This document shows, in pieces, positions 8,070 to 16,351 of a stretch of DNA of 64,000 bases. Source of the DNA: Halothece sp. PCC 7418. Its GTDB lineage: Bacteria; Cyanobacteriota; Cyanobacteriia; Cyanobacteriales; Rubidibacteraceae. Below the pieces are notes generated by a model that made no database searches, had not been told where the DNA came from, and worked only from the letters and a program-made list of their open reading frames with translations. The DNA lies in contig NC_019779.1 of NCBI RefSeq assembly GCF_000317635.1, positions 2,294,001-2,358,000 of the forward strand. The letters run 5' to 3'. Every line of letters begins with the position of its first letter. Position 1 is the first letter of the stretch. The position numbers and the translations under genes were made by a program.

Positions 8070-9362
8070 ATGGACACATTTCAACAAAAACGCGCAGTTG
8101 CAGTTGATTTATTTGCAGGAGTTGGTGGGATCACTTTAGGTTTTGAACAAGCTGGGTTTGATGTCCTTGCCTCAGTTGAGATTGATCCCATCCACTGTGC
8201 TGCTCACGAGTTTAACTTTCCCTTTTGGTCAGTGATTTGTCAAGATGTGAAACACTTGACAGGACAAAAAATTAGACAATCTTCTCTCATTAAAGATCAA
8301 GAGATTGATGTAGTTTGCGGAGGGCCTCCCTGTCAAGGATTTTCTTTAATTGGAAAGCGCGTTTTGGAAGATGAAAGAAATGCTTTAGTCTTTCATTTTC
8401 TCAGATTGGTGTTAGAACTGAAACCGAAATATTTTGTCATGGAAAATGTTGCGGGAATGGCAATTGGAAAGTCGCAGCAATTATTAAACGAATTAATTGA
8501 AAAATTTCAGAAAAATGACTACAAGGTTCAACTACCTTATCAAGTTTTGAACGCTTCTAATTTTGGTGTTCCTCAAAATCGCAACCGTTTATTTTTATTA
8601 GGATGTCGTAGCGATCAAACACTTCCTGATTATCCCATTCCTATCACTCAACCTGCGAAAAGTCAAGCCAATTCAATTAATGGTCATCAGCCTGATAGTC
8701 CAACTGTAAAAGACGCACTGATTGATTTACCCCTTATCGAAAACTATCCTGAATTGTTAACACAAGATACCGTAAAAGCAGAATTTGGTAAACCCAGCTT
8801 TTATAGCAATCAGTTGCGACAAAATGGCAGCGTTCAAGATGATTACAGTTATCCTAGAACTTATAATTCCAGTTTGTTGACCGCAAGTTTAAGAACACAA
8901 CATACAGAAAAATCAATGGCCAGGTTCGCGGAAACCCTACCTGGAAAAACCGAACCGATTAGTCGTTTTTATAAACTTCATCCTGATGGAATTTGTAACA
9001 CTTTAAGAGCAGGAACTGCAAGTAATCGCGGGGCTTACACTTCCCCTCGTCCCATTCATCCTCATCTTCCCAGATGTATTACAGTACGAGAAGCAGCACG
9101 GTTACATTCTTATCCCGATTGGTTTCGATTTCATGTGACAAAATGGCATGGTTTCCGACAAATTGGTAACTCTGTCCCACCATTACTGGCAAAAGCAGTC
9201 GCAACAGAAATTATCAAAGTTTTAGGATTTGAACCTAAGAAAATAGAAAATTACTTTGATTTAGGAGAAGAACAGTTATTAAGATTAGATATGTCAAAAG
9301 CTGCTCAACACTATCAAGTTGATCCTCATGTAATTGCACCCAGAACTAGGAAAAATAAGTAA
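8070..9362 (+). CDS. C5 cytosine DNA methyltransferase, solitary
   Basis: A 430-aa enzyme methylating C5 of cytosine using S-adenosylmethionine. Ordered motifs are visible: I, AVDLFAGVGGITLGFEQAGF (residues 10-29); IV, GGPPCQGFSLIG with the catalytic PC; VI, FVMENVAGM; VIII, PQNRNRLFLLG; and X, RQIGNSVPPLLAKAVA. The variable target-recognition region lies between VIII and X (about 185-345). No restriction endonuclease or vsr gene is next to it, so it looks like an orphan. The window is packed with GCGATCGC sites, and cyanobacteria carry orphan CGATCG methylases. That specificity is a hypothesis here. Confidence 0.95.
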   Translation: MDTFQQKRAVAVDLFAGVGGITLGFEQAGFDVLASVEIDPIHCAAHEFNFPFWSVICQDVKHLTGQKIRQSSLIKDQEIDVVCGGPPCQGFSLIGKRVLEDERNALVFHFLRLVLELKPKYFVMENVAGMAIGKSQQLLNELIEKFQKNDYKVQLPYQVLNASNFGVPQNRNRLFLLGCRSDQTLPDYPIPITQPAKSQANSINGHQPDSPTVKDALIDLPLIENYPELLTQDTVKAEFGKPSFYSNQLRQNGSVQDDYSYPRTYNSSLLTASLRTQHTEKSMARFAETLPGKTEPISRFYKLHPDGICNTLRAGTASNRGAYTSPRPIHPHLPRCITVREAARLHSYPDWFRFHVTKWHGFRQIGNSVPPLLAKAVATEIIKVLGFEPKKIENYFDLGEEQLLRLDMSKAAQHYQVDPHVIAPRTRKNK

Positions 9363-9377
9363 CTTTTTTCACAAAAC

Positions 9378-9464
9378 GTAGGTTGGTAGAACCTAGTGAA
9401 ACCCAAAGACAATCCTTAAAATGTAAAGCAAGATAGGTTCAGTTCAGAAAAGCGAAACCCAACA
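9378..9464. repeat. REP-type elements upstream of the RAYT gene
   Basis: A degenerate REP (9378-9407) starts with GTAG, then GTTGGTAG and GTGAAACCCAAA. A second half element at 9434-9464 ends in GCGAAACCCAACAC. They lie about 115-200 bp before the RAYT transposase gene and match the family found downstream of it. The rest of the 9363-9579 gap shows nothing else. Confidence 0.65.
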
Positions 9465-9579
9465 CAATTTTTAATCAGATAGAATTAATGTGAGGTGAAA
9501 CAGTTTGCACCCGCCCAAATTTCGAGAGATTAAGGGATGTTAGCTTTCACCTTATTTAACTTAACGAAAATGTCTAGTT

Positions 9580-10122
9580 ATGAGATATCGTCGCGCCAAA
9601 ATTGCAGGTGGAACTTACTTCTTTACCCTCGTTACTTATCAACGACAACCTTTCCTAACCCAATCTGAAAATATTGAACAATTACGAATTGCTTTTCGCA
9701 CCGTTAAAGCCAAACATCCTTTTGACATTGATGCCATTGTTATTTTACCCGACCATTTACATTGTTTATTAACCTTACCAGCAGAAGATTTTGATTATTC
9801 TACACGCTGGCGGTTAATTAAGGGTCATTTTAGTCGTCATTGTCAGATTTCTCCTTCACAATTTGTTTCTCCATCAAGACAAAAAAAGCAAGAAAAAACA
9901 ATTTGGCAACGACGGTTTTGGGAACACTATATTAGAAACGAGGAAGATTTTAAGCGTCATTTTGATTATATTCATTTTAATCCCGTGAAACATGGTTTAG
10001 TTGATACGGTCAAAGATTGGGAGTATTCCAGTTTTCATCGTTGCGTGGCGGAAGGAATTTATTCTGAAGATTGGGGAATTAAGGAAAATATCTCATTTGA
10101 TGGTTTATCAGTTGGAGAGTAG
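9580..10122 (+). CDS. REP-associated tyrosine transposase (RAYT, Y1/IS200-like)
   Basis: A 180-aa single-domain HUH nuclease of the TnpA_REP family, which acts on REP hairpins as single-stranded DNA. Visible signatures: N-terminal RRAKIAGGTYFFTLVTYQR; the metal-binding HUH pair in LPDHLHCLLTLP; RRFWEHYIRNEEDF; and the catalytic-tyrosine helix HFDYIHFNPVKHGLV. Length is normal and the frame is intact, so it may be active. REP elements beginning with GTAG flank it on both sides. RAYTs are usually single-copy, domesticated genes rather than self-mobile insertion sequences. Confidence 0.93.
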   Translation: MRYRRAKIAGGTYFFTLVTYQRQPFLTQSENIEQLRIAFRTVKAKHPFDIDAIVILPDHLHCLLTLPAEDFDYSTRWRLIKGHFSRHCQISPSQFVSPSRQKKQEKTIWQRRFWEHYIRNEEDFKRHFDYIHFNPVKHGLVDTVKDWEYSSFHRCVAEGIYSEDWGIKENISFDGLSVGE

Positions 10123-10140
10123 TACAATAATTAAGTTTTC

Positions 10141-10420
10141 TGTAGGTTGGTTGAGTAGTTGTCTGTAGGTTGGGTTGAGGTGACGAAACCCAACACAAAT
10201 CAGGTTTTGTCAGGTTATAGTGTCGCTCTACTTGTAATTAAAATGAAGTTCCTTGTTGGTTAGGTTGAGGTGATAAAACCCAACACAAATCAGGTTTTGT
10301 CAGGTTATAGTGTCGCTCTACTTGTAATTAAAATGAAGTTCCTTGTTGGTTAGGTTGAGGTGATAAAACCCAACACAAATCAGGTTTTGTTGGGTTACGC
10401 TGTAGCTAACCCAACCTACT
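10141..10420. repeat. REP cluster with an exact 90-bp tandem duplication
   Basis: Immediately downstream of the RAYT gene. 10201-10290 and 10291-10380 are identical 90-bp units, each containing a REP half (TTGAGGTGATAAAACCCAAC). The end of the preceding REP (10178-10200) matches the unit end with one difference. An inverted REP closes the block at 10407-10420 (AACCCAACCTAC), giving a REPIN-like pair. The absence of mismatches implies a very recent duplication. Confidence 0.9.
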
Positions 10421-10577
10421 TTTGATTAAAATTAAGTGATTTCTTGTATCAGTTTTCAGCAATCTTAATCTGATTAATAAAGCGCGATCGCGCTGTTTAT
10501 AAAATAAGATTTCAATTCTCGGGTCAACAGAAGTTATTGAGAAGGGTACTTATATAATCACTGTCAAATATGATTAG
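10405..10577. repeat. 173-bp direct repeat, copy 1
   Basis: The stretch from GCTAACCCAACC to ATGATTAG recurs at 10643-10815 with the same length and about five mismatches. It includes an inverted REP end, a GCGATCGC site, and a sequence ending TATATAATCACTGTCAA. The unit does not look coding. Confidence 0.9.
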
Positions 10578-10642
10578 TCCTTTGTCGGTTGGGTTGAGGT
10601 AATAAAACCCAACACAAATCAGTTTTTTCAGGTTATAGTGTC

Positions 10643-10815
10643 GCTAACCCAACCTACTTTTGATTAAAATTAAGTGATTTCTTGTATCAGTTTTCAGCAA
10701 TCTTGATCTGATGAATAATGCGCGATCGCGCTGTTTATAAAATCAGATTTCAATTCTCGGGTCAACAGAAGTTATTGAGAAGGGTACTTATATAATCACT
10801 GTCAAGTATGATTAG
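10643..10815. repeat. 173-bp direct repeat, copy 2
   Basis: Second copy of the 10405-10577 unit, offset by 238 bp, with about five substitutions and no indels. A further REP (GTTGGGTTGAGG, from about 10587) lies between the copies, so the duplicated unit probably spans REP plus 173 bp. It ends about 155 bp before the dynamin-like GTPase gene, so the promoter of that operon lies in or just after it. Confidence 0.9.
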
Positions 10816-10971
10816 AGCTTGCCATATTTTGATGTTTTTTCTCACTTTTTTTGTGATTCACATTAAGAAACAATAAAAAGTAATGAATTTCTAATTGGTT
10901 CATGCCATCCTAAGTAAATCAGGTCTTTGTAATGAGATGTATAGGACTGATGGTGCTTTGAGGATCAGTGC

Positions 10972-13467
10972 ATGAACAGCGATAATGTAACAGAACGTCT
11001 GAATGCAGTCCGTGAACTGCTGCATCAGTTAGGAGAAGGAGTTGTCGAGTTAGCCAAGACTCATCCTGATGTGTTTGATGATCCGCAGTTAAAAAAAGAA
11101 GTTGAAGATTTTCAGAACGCTTATCAGGAAGCAAAAACACGGTTAGAAACCCCCAAATTATCGATCGCGACATTGGGAACAACCTCTTCTGGGAAATCGA
11201 CCATTGTCAACGCTTTGATTGGTCGCCGTATCGCACCAATTGAACGTTCCGAAATGAGTGGCGGAGTCTTGAAATTTAAAGATTCGGACAAGGTTCAGTT
11301 AGTCATAGAAGACACTCAAAATGCACAGTGGGAAACAGGGAAATGGACTGATTTAACGGATGAGGAACTTTACAATCGCATCCAACAGGTGATGTGGTCT
11401 TATCACGAGACTCGCAAACAACGAACGGATTGTCTTGCGCCTCAGATTACGGTTCAAAGTCAACTTTTACCCGTGCGCGATCGCGCTGTACTCAATCTTC
11501 CAGAAGGAATTGACCTCGAAATCATTGATTTACCTGGCTTAAAGTCGGTTCAAGACCGCGCCAATTTAAAAGTCATTCAACCACAAGTCAGGAAATCTTG
11601 CAGTTTAGTCGCTTTAGACTATGGACAAGTCGATGAGGAACACCGACAACGCCTCTTACAGGAATTAAAAGAGGTTGTGGAATACCTTAATGGTCGCACT
11701 GACTCCATGATTTTTGTCTTAAATCGGGTCGATATGCGAGGGGCTGATGATTTTCCGCTTGATCAGCAAATTGAACGCTTAAAAGCAGAAATTCAATCCG
11801 TTTTATCCTTAGACACTCCTCCAGATGTCATTCCTTTTAATGCGCGATTACTTTATTACGCCCAATGTGCTTGGGGAATGGAAGGAGGTCATCTAGATTC
11901 CAAAATTGATCCAGAAACACGCTTAAAGTTATTAAAAGCGATGTTTAAGGATTGTGCAAACATAATTGAAGAAAAAACAGAAAATGATGATGATCTAGAT
12001 GAGTGGTTTTATAAACTTCGTAAACAAGTCAAAAAAGGTCAACAAATTGAAGATGAGACGATGCGTAAAATTCTCCGCTACGCGCAAGAGTGGAGTGGCG
12101 GACAACAACTTTGGAATACTCTACGGTATCGCATCCAAGAATCATTTCCAGAGTTAGTAATTGCGCCTGCATTGAATCGTTTGTTTAAATGTTTTGACTC
12201 CCTAAGTACCAAGATTGATTCTTTGACAAACATTCGTCAGATTGAAGACTTACAAGAAATTGAAAAATTACGCAAGCAATTAGAAAATACTCGTAAGAAT
12301 TTTATCCAAACGATAGAAAATTTAAATGATGGAAAGAAACTAATATCAAAAGGAATAAACGATTTAAAAAATAGCTTAAATAATCAACAAGATGATTCAA
12401 TTAAGAATTCTTTACAGGTACAAAGTACACTTGTTACAGAAAATATTGAAAAATTTCGAGTACTGGATGATGCGATTCTAGAAATTAGACAAGATATTAC
12501 ACTTACATTAATTCGTCCTGTACGTAAAGCATTACAAGAAAAAGAGAGTGCTTATGAGTTAGAAGATCAACTTCAAGAGGTTATTTCCCCGATTATTGCT
12601 AATCAAATTGCTAGAGCCTATGAATCAATGAAAACAAAACTAAATAATTTTGCGGAAGCTGATGGCTATCTCATCAAATCTGCACGTAAAGATGACAAAA
12701 AAGCTCAACAGGAACTAGACCATGCTGAAAAATCAGTTCGGATGTTATTTAGTGCTATGCGAGAAGCAATCTTAACAAGAGCGGAGTTTACTTTACAAGC
12801 ACAAGTACAAAAGTTTGAGCAGGGATTAGAAGCACTGACTAAACATTTTATTGATAATGACTTTGATTTAATCCGTAATCAATTAGATTCATCTCAAGTA
12901 ACTTATATTAATGAATCTATTTTTGCTGAATTTTGGAAAAGAATATCATCAAAGCCTCCAGAAATGCCTGAATATATTTTGAATTTATCAGACTTGATTG
13001 AAGCAAATGAGGAAGAGCGACGAGTCAAAGTAGGTCAACAAAAGAAACAAGAAACTTATGAGGAAGGCAGTTGTTTCTTTAAAGAACAAAAGACACGGGA
13101 AAGAACTGTAGATGTTTATGGAGAAGTTGAATTTAAGGAACTGAAATTACCTAATTTTGAAACAATGGCAGAACAGTGGGCAAAAGGTATTGATAATGCA
13201 GGATCAGACTTATGTGATGAACTTGAACGATGGATTTTTGAATATTTAAACTTAGTCGAAAAAGAATATAATTATTCAATTGAGGAGTTTATAAACTTAG
13301 TCAATCGCAACTTAGATAAACAACAAAAATTAATTGAGACAAAAAGTAAGCAAATAACTCAAGACTTGGAAGATATTGAAAATGTCAAAGTAACATATAA
13401 TGCACTAATAGATATTAGTCAACGATTAAATACTTTATCTCAAGGAGACTTGGAAAATCATGCTTGA
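10972..13467 (+). CDS. Dynamin-like large GTPase
   Basis: An 831-aa GTPase of the dynamin superfamily, expected to act on or near membranes. The G domain lies at about residues 60-260: G1 GTTSSGKST (69-77), a Ser/Thr-containing switch near ERSEMSGG, G3 DLPG (186-189), and G4 NRVD (251-254). The rest is long alpha-helical coiled coil (about 400-560 and 760-825). No hydrophobic paddle or transmembrane helix is visible, unlike many bacterial dynamin-like proteins, so membrane contact may come from a partner. It is the first gene of a three-gene cassette. Its stop overlaps the ATG of the next gene (ATGCTTGA). The role is unknown. Dynamin-like operons with two partners include the LeoABC/Eleos anti-phage type. 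Confidence 0.85.
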   Translation: MNSDNVTERLNAVRELLHQLGEGVVELAKTHPDVFDDPQLKKEVEDFQNAYQEAKTRLETPKLSIATLGTTSSGKSTIVNALIGRRIAPIERSEMSGGVLKFKDSDKVQLVIEDTQNAQWETGKWTDLTDEELYNRIQQVMWSYHETRKQRTDCLAPQITVQSQLLPVRDRAVLNLPEGIDLEIIDLPGLKSVQDRANLKVIQPQVRKSCSLVALDYGQVDEEHRQRLLQELKEVVEYLNGRTDSMIFVLNRVDMRGADDFPLDQQIERLKAEIQSVLSLDTPPDVIPFNARLLYYAQCAWGMEGGHLDSKIDPETRLKLLKAMFKDCANIIEEKTENDDDLDEWFYKLRKQVKKGQQIEDETMRKILRYAQEWSGGQQLWNTLRYRIQESFPELVIAPALNRLFKCFDSLSTKIDSLTNIRQIEDLQEIEKLRKQLENTRKNFIQTIENLNDGKKLISKGINDLKNSLNNQQDDSIKNSLQVQSTLVTENIEKFRVLDDAILEIRQDITLTLIRPVRKALQEKESAYELEDQLQEVISPIIANQIARAYESMKTKLNNFAEADGYLIKSARKDDKKAQQELDHAEKSVRMLFSAMREAILTRAEFTLQAQVQKFEQGLEALTKHFIDNDFDLIRNQLDSSQVTYINESIFAEFWKRISSKPPEMPEYILNLSDLIEANEEERRVKVGQQKKQETYEEGSCFFKEQKTRERTVDVYGEVEFKELKLPNFETMAEQWAKGIDNAGSDLCDELERWIFEYLNLVEKEYNYSIEEFINLVNRNLDKQQKLIETKSKQITQDLEDIENVKVTYNALIDISQRLNTLSQGDLENHA

Positions 13468-14016
13468 AAAAGAGATTGCAAAAAAATTAAGGAAGCTGGT
13501 GAACTCTTGTATAAATTCGGTGACTCTCTAGAAAATGACAGTCAAGGCTGGACAAAATCAAGAAATAATAAAATTGAAGGAAAAACAAAAACTCATTTTA
13601 TATCACCCTCTTCTCAAAAAGAACACACATCGATTCTAGTTTTAGTAATTAATGCTGAAAATAATGAAGACATTATAGAAAAGCTAAATAATCAAAAGAA
13701 AGTAAAAACGGAGATGTGGGAAAAGGTTTATCGCTCAACAGAAGCTTTATGGATTGGAACAGAAGAACATTTTAAGCATACAGGCTTAAAGAATCGTTTT
13801 TCAAATACTGACCAAATAAATCAACGTTCTGAATATGATGTGTATTTTATTCAAATCAAACTACAAGAAGTTCATTCTGGTTTTAGAGCAAATGCAAGTT
13901 CATTAAAGCGTGCTGATGCTTTTGAAGCACTATCAAACACAGAACATAAAGTAATTGATACTTCTCCCCGTCTATCTGTTCTATCTACTAATAATCTTCC
14001 TCTTTACCGATCATAA
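13460..14016 (+). CDS. Small cassette protein, readable only through a -1 frameshift
   Basis: An ATG at 13460 overlaps the GTPase stop and has AAGGAG about 12 bp upstream. Its frame encodes MLEKEIAKK and then, past seven A residues (13480-13486), stops after about 23 codons. The -1 frame continues as IKEAGELLYKFGDSLEND and runs to 14016. Joined, this is a smooth protein of about 185 aa with an amphipathic N-terminal helix. The junction GCA AAA AAA TTA contains the slippery heptamer A_AAA_AAA in the right phase. Alternatives are an authentic one-base deletion, a homopolymer sequencing error, or a TTG start at 13507. No family is recognised. Confidence 0.65.
13480..13486 (+). promoter_or_regulatory. 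Candidate -1 ribosomal frameshift site A_AAA_AAA
   Basis: Seven A residues positioned so that the zero frame reads GCA AAA AAA TTA and the -1 frame reads on as ATT AAG GAA. This is the same slippery heptamer used by E. coli dnaX. An AAGAG stretch about 10 nt upstream could act as an internal Shine-Dalgarno stimulator. No strong downstream hairpin was recognised. An error or mutation in the A-run would look identical. Confidence 0.4.
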
Positions 14017-14030
14017 AAGGAGTCATTCTC

Positions 14031-15293
14031 ATGATCATTCCCACTAACTTAATCGCTGATCCAACCATCATACAAGGACTTATAGATGGTTCACTGGTTC
14101 GCTATGGCGGGGTCATTCGCAATGCTGCGGGAACTGAACAAGCAGGACAAATTGTTCGTCATCTCACCGAATCTTCTGGTTTTACCAACCAATTGATGAA
14201 TTTACCCTTTTCCCCTGTCATGGGTTCTGCTTCCCTCGCCACTAACGCCATTGGTCACGCTACCACATTTAATCAATTAGTGGGACTCCAACAAACCGCT
14301 TCCTCTATTCTTGGTTTTAGCCAAATTGCTGCGGGTGCAAGCGTTCTCAACCTTGGTGTCAGTATTGCTGGCTTTGCCTATATGGGCTATAAACTCCATC
14401 AAACCCAAAAAGCGATCAACAACTTGCAAAAATCAATGGATGCAGGCTTTAACCGTGTAGAAGAACGTCTGGATCAATTATCAGGTCAACTTGCTTATCT
14501 GCATCTCCTTGTGGAAGATAGCCGACAAAAACAGCAAGACCTCCATAATGCAATTACTGACCTACACAAAGCCTTTTTAATCCAAAAAATCGCTGATTTA
14601 CAAGCAGAACTGGAAACCCTGAAACGTTTTCCCAATGATTCCCCGAAAGCTGCGCTAAAAACTGCCGCCAGCGTTCGTTTATTCCTTGCGAGTCAGGCAA
14701 TGCAAGCCCCTCTCCAAGATGAGGCAAATACTTTAATGCTAGTTGATGTTTCCACACAAGGCTGGGCAGTAGCAACCGCTACCGAAGCAAACCTCTTGCT
14801 GCAACACGGTTATATTGAGGATGCCCAAGCAATGCTCGATCTAGAAGTGCCTCGTTTCCAAGAACACGCGAACCATTGGGCTAAGACGCTTCTCAATACC
14901 GAGCGTTCTGAACTTGCCACAGCGCAACGTTTTGCCACCCCTTACTTTCGAGAAGAAATTACTTCTGAACGAGTCCAACGGATCATTACTATTTCCCCCA
15001 GCGATAACAATCTCTCTTCGGAAAAAACCTATCAAAAGCGACTGGATGCAGAAGTGGAACTACAAATGACCCGCACTCAACCTTATATTACTGAGCAATG
15101 GAAACATCGCCAACTTGCCCTCGCTGAATACCTCGATACTCTCAGCGAACTTTCCTCTCGGTTAGATAGTTTGCGAGAATTTGCCCAACTCTGTGCCGAA
15201 CAAGACGTTAGCAGCAGCCATGATCTGCTTCCTGATGAAAAGGCAAAACCAGGACTCTATCTCCTCGCCAATAATCATGCTTCTTCTGACTGA
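14031..15293 (+). CDS. Cassette protein with hydrophobic segment and coiled coil
   Basis: A 420-aa protein whose ATG follows a strong AAAGGAG site 14 bp after the preceding gene. A Gly/Ala-rich hydrophobic region (about residues 88-122, ILGFSQIAAGASVLNLGVSI then AGFAYMGY) could form a membrane hairpin. Next comes an amphipathic coiled coil (KAINNLQKSMDAGFNRVEER and on to about 200), then a mostly helical C-terminus. It could be the membrane-associated partner of the dynamin-like GTPase. Helix-hairpin plus coiled-coil proteins can be pore formers, but nothing here proves that. The family is unknown. Confidence 0.75.
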   Translation: MIIPTNLIADPTIIQGLIDGSLVRYGGVIRNAAGTEQAGQIVRHLTESSGFTNQLMNLPFSPVMGSASLATNAIGHATTFNQLVGLQQTASSILGFSQIAAGASVLNLGVSIAGFAYMGYKLHQTQKAINNLQKSMDAGFNRVEERLDQLSGQLAYLHLLVEDSRQKQQDLHNAITDLHKAFLIQKIADLQAELETLKRFPNDSPKAALKTAASVRLFLASQAMQAPLQDEANTLMLVDVSTQGWAVATATEANLLLQHGYIEDAQAMLDLEVPRFQEHANHWAKTLLNTERSELATAQRFATPYFREEITSERVQRIITISPSDNNLSSEKTYQKRLDAEVELQMTRTQPYITEQWKHRQLALAEYLDTLSELSSRLDSLREFAQLCAEQDVSSSHDLLPDEKAKPGLYLLANNHASSD

Positions 15294-15440
15294 TTGCTTA
15301 AAGAATGACGTTCAACAGCTTGTAATATCAGTTTGAGCAAAATCAACTCCCTTAAACAGAAGCGGTTCTCCTGTTGCTTTCGCAAGAGCGTAATACCATT
15401 TTTGAAAAGTCAAGTTACAGTAATAAAATCTGAATTGACG

Positions 15441-15465
15441 GTAGGGTTTGCCTTGCCCACCCTAC
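15441..15465. repeat. GTAGGGTGGGC-type palindromic repeat (degenerate)
   Basis: A degenerate copy of the palindrome GTAGGGTGGGCA / TGCCCACCCTAC between the GTPase cassette and the Uma2 gene. Better copies occur at 33262, 33523 and 39198. It lies between convergent genes and may serve as a transcription-stop hairpin. Confidence 0.7.
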
Positions 15466-15519
15466 TACCATTAGTAAACTATTGAAATCATCTATCTTAA
15501 AACAATAATCCGATCGCGC

Positions 15520-16089
15520 CTAATAAATATTTAAGGTAAAACCAGGCAAAACATCATCACCTGAGAGAGTCGCAGGGAGGTTGATCATCTCCACCTCCTG
15601 ATTAGGTCGATAGATTTCAACGGTTTGATCTTGGGGATTAATCAACCAACCTAGCCGTAACCCACTTATAAGGTATTCTTGCATTTTTTCTTGAAGCGGT
15701 GGTAAACGGTCGCTTTCCGAGCGTAGTTCAATGACAAAATCAGGACACAGGGGCGGAAACTTTTTCTGCTGTTCCTTTGTCAGCTGATCCCAACGTTCAA
15801 GTTTGACCCAAGCAGCATCAGGAGAGCGATCGCCGCCATGAGGGAGTTTGAAGACAGTTGAGGAACTGAACACCTTACCCAGTTTTGTCTGACGATTCCA
15901 TATTCCTAAATCAGTGATGTAGTCTGCTTCTCTTTCCCCACTTTCACCGCCAACAGGTGGCATAATAATCAATTCCCCAGTCGCACTGCGTTCCATTTCA
16001 ATATCTTTATTCGCCATGCACAATTCATAAAATTGCTCATGGGTCAAATTCTGAACGAGAGGGTCTAAATTTAAGTGAATCGTATTCAT
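15520..16089 (-). CDS. Uma2-family putative nuclease (DUF820)
   Basis: A 189-aa protein of the Uma2 family, a PD-(D/E)XK nuclease-like fold greatly expanded in cyanobacteria. Typical elements: LTHEQFYELCMANKDIEMERSATGELIIMPP at the N-terminus, DAAWVKLERW, PPLCPDFVIELRS (the D-E-x-x-K-like core), LGWLINPQ and VEIYRP. Length is typical. The cellular role is unknown. This is one of four Uma2 genes in the window, here a single gene. Confidence 0.85.
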   Translation of the reverse strand: MNTIHLNLDPLVQNLTHEQFYELCMANKDIEMERSATGELIIMPPVGGESGEREADYITDLGIWNRQTKLGKVFSSSTVFKLPHGGDRSPDAAWVKLERWDQLTKEQQKKFPPLCPDFVIELRSESDRLPPLQEKMQEYLISGLRLGWLINPQDQTVEIYRPNQEVEMINLPATLSGDDVLPGFTLNIY

Positions 16090-16351
16090 TACAATTGACT
16101 TCGTTGATTACTTTTTCTTTTATCTTAGACAATGGGAATACACTGAATCGTGAACCTGTCGCCACTAGCTCGATCGCGCAAACCCATTTTATGCACTTGA
16201 GGGTTTTTGATATTCATTGACACAGGTAAAGCACGGTAGATTTTTGATCCGATTCTACCGTTTTGGCAGTTTGGCAAGGCTTGTTTTCTAAATAGCAACG
16301 ACAATGATTAGATTAAGATAGTTCCGTTAGTTGTCGATCAAAACCATAAGA

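Noticed and set aside
8070-10122. Restriction-modification system
   Set aside because: The gene after the methyltransferase is a RAYT transposase, not an endonuclease, and no other nuclease gene is adjacent.
10201-10380. CRISPR or phage attachment repeat
   Set aside because: Two exact 90-bp units with no unique spacers and no integrase; better explained as tandem duplication of a REP-bearing unit.
13507-14016. Independent gene starting at TTG 13507
   Set aside because: It has no ribosome-binding site, whereas ATG 13460 has one and overlaps the GTPase stop; joining through the A-run gives a better N-terminus.
16090-16351. Cobalamin riboswitch upstream of cbiD
   Set aside because: A GCCACT stretch near 16160 caught the eye, but the B12-box and surrounding conserved helices are not there.
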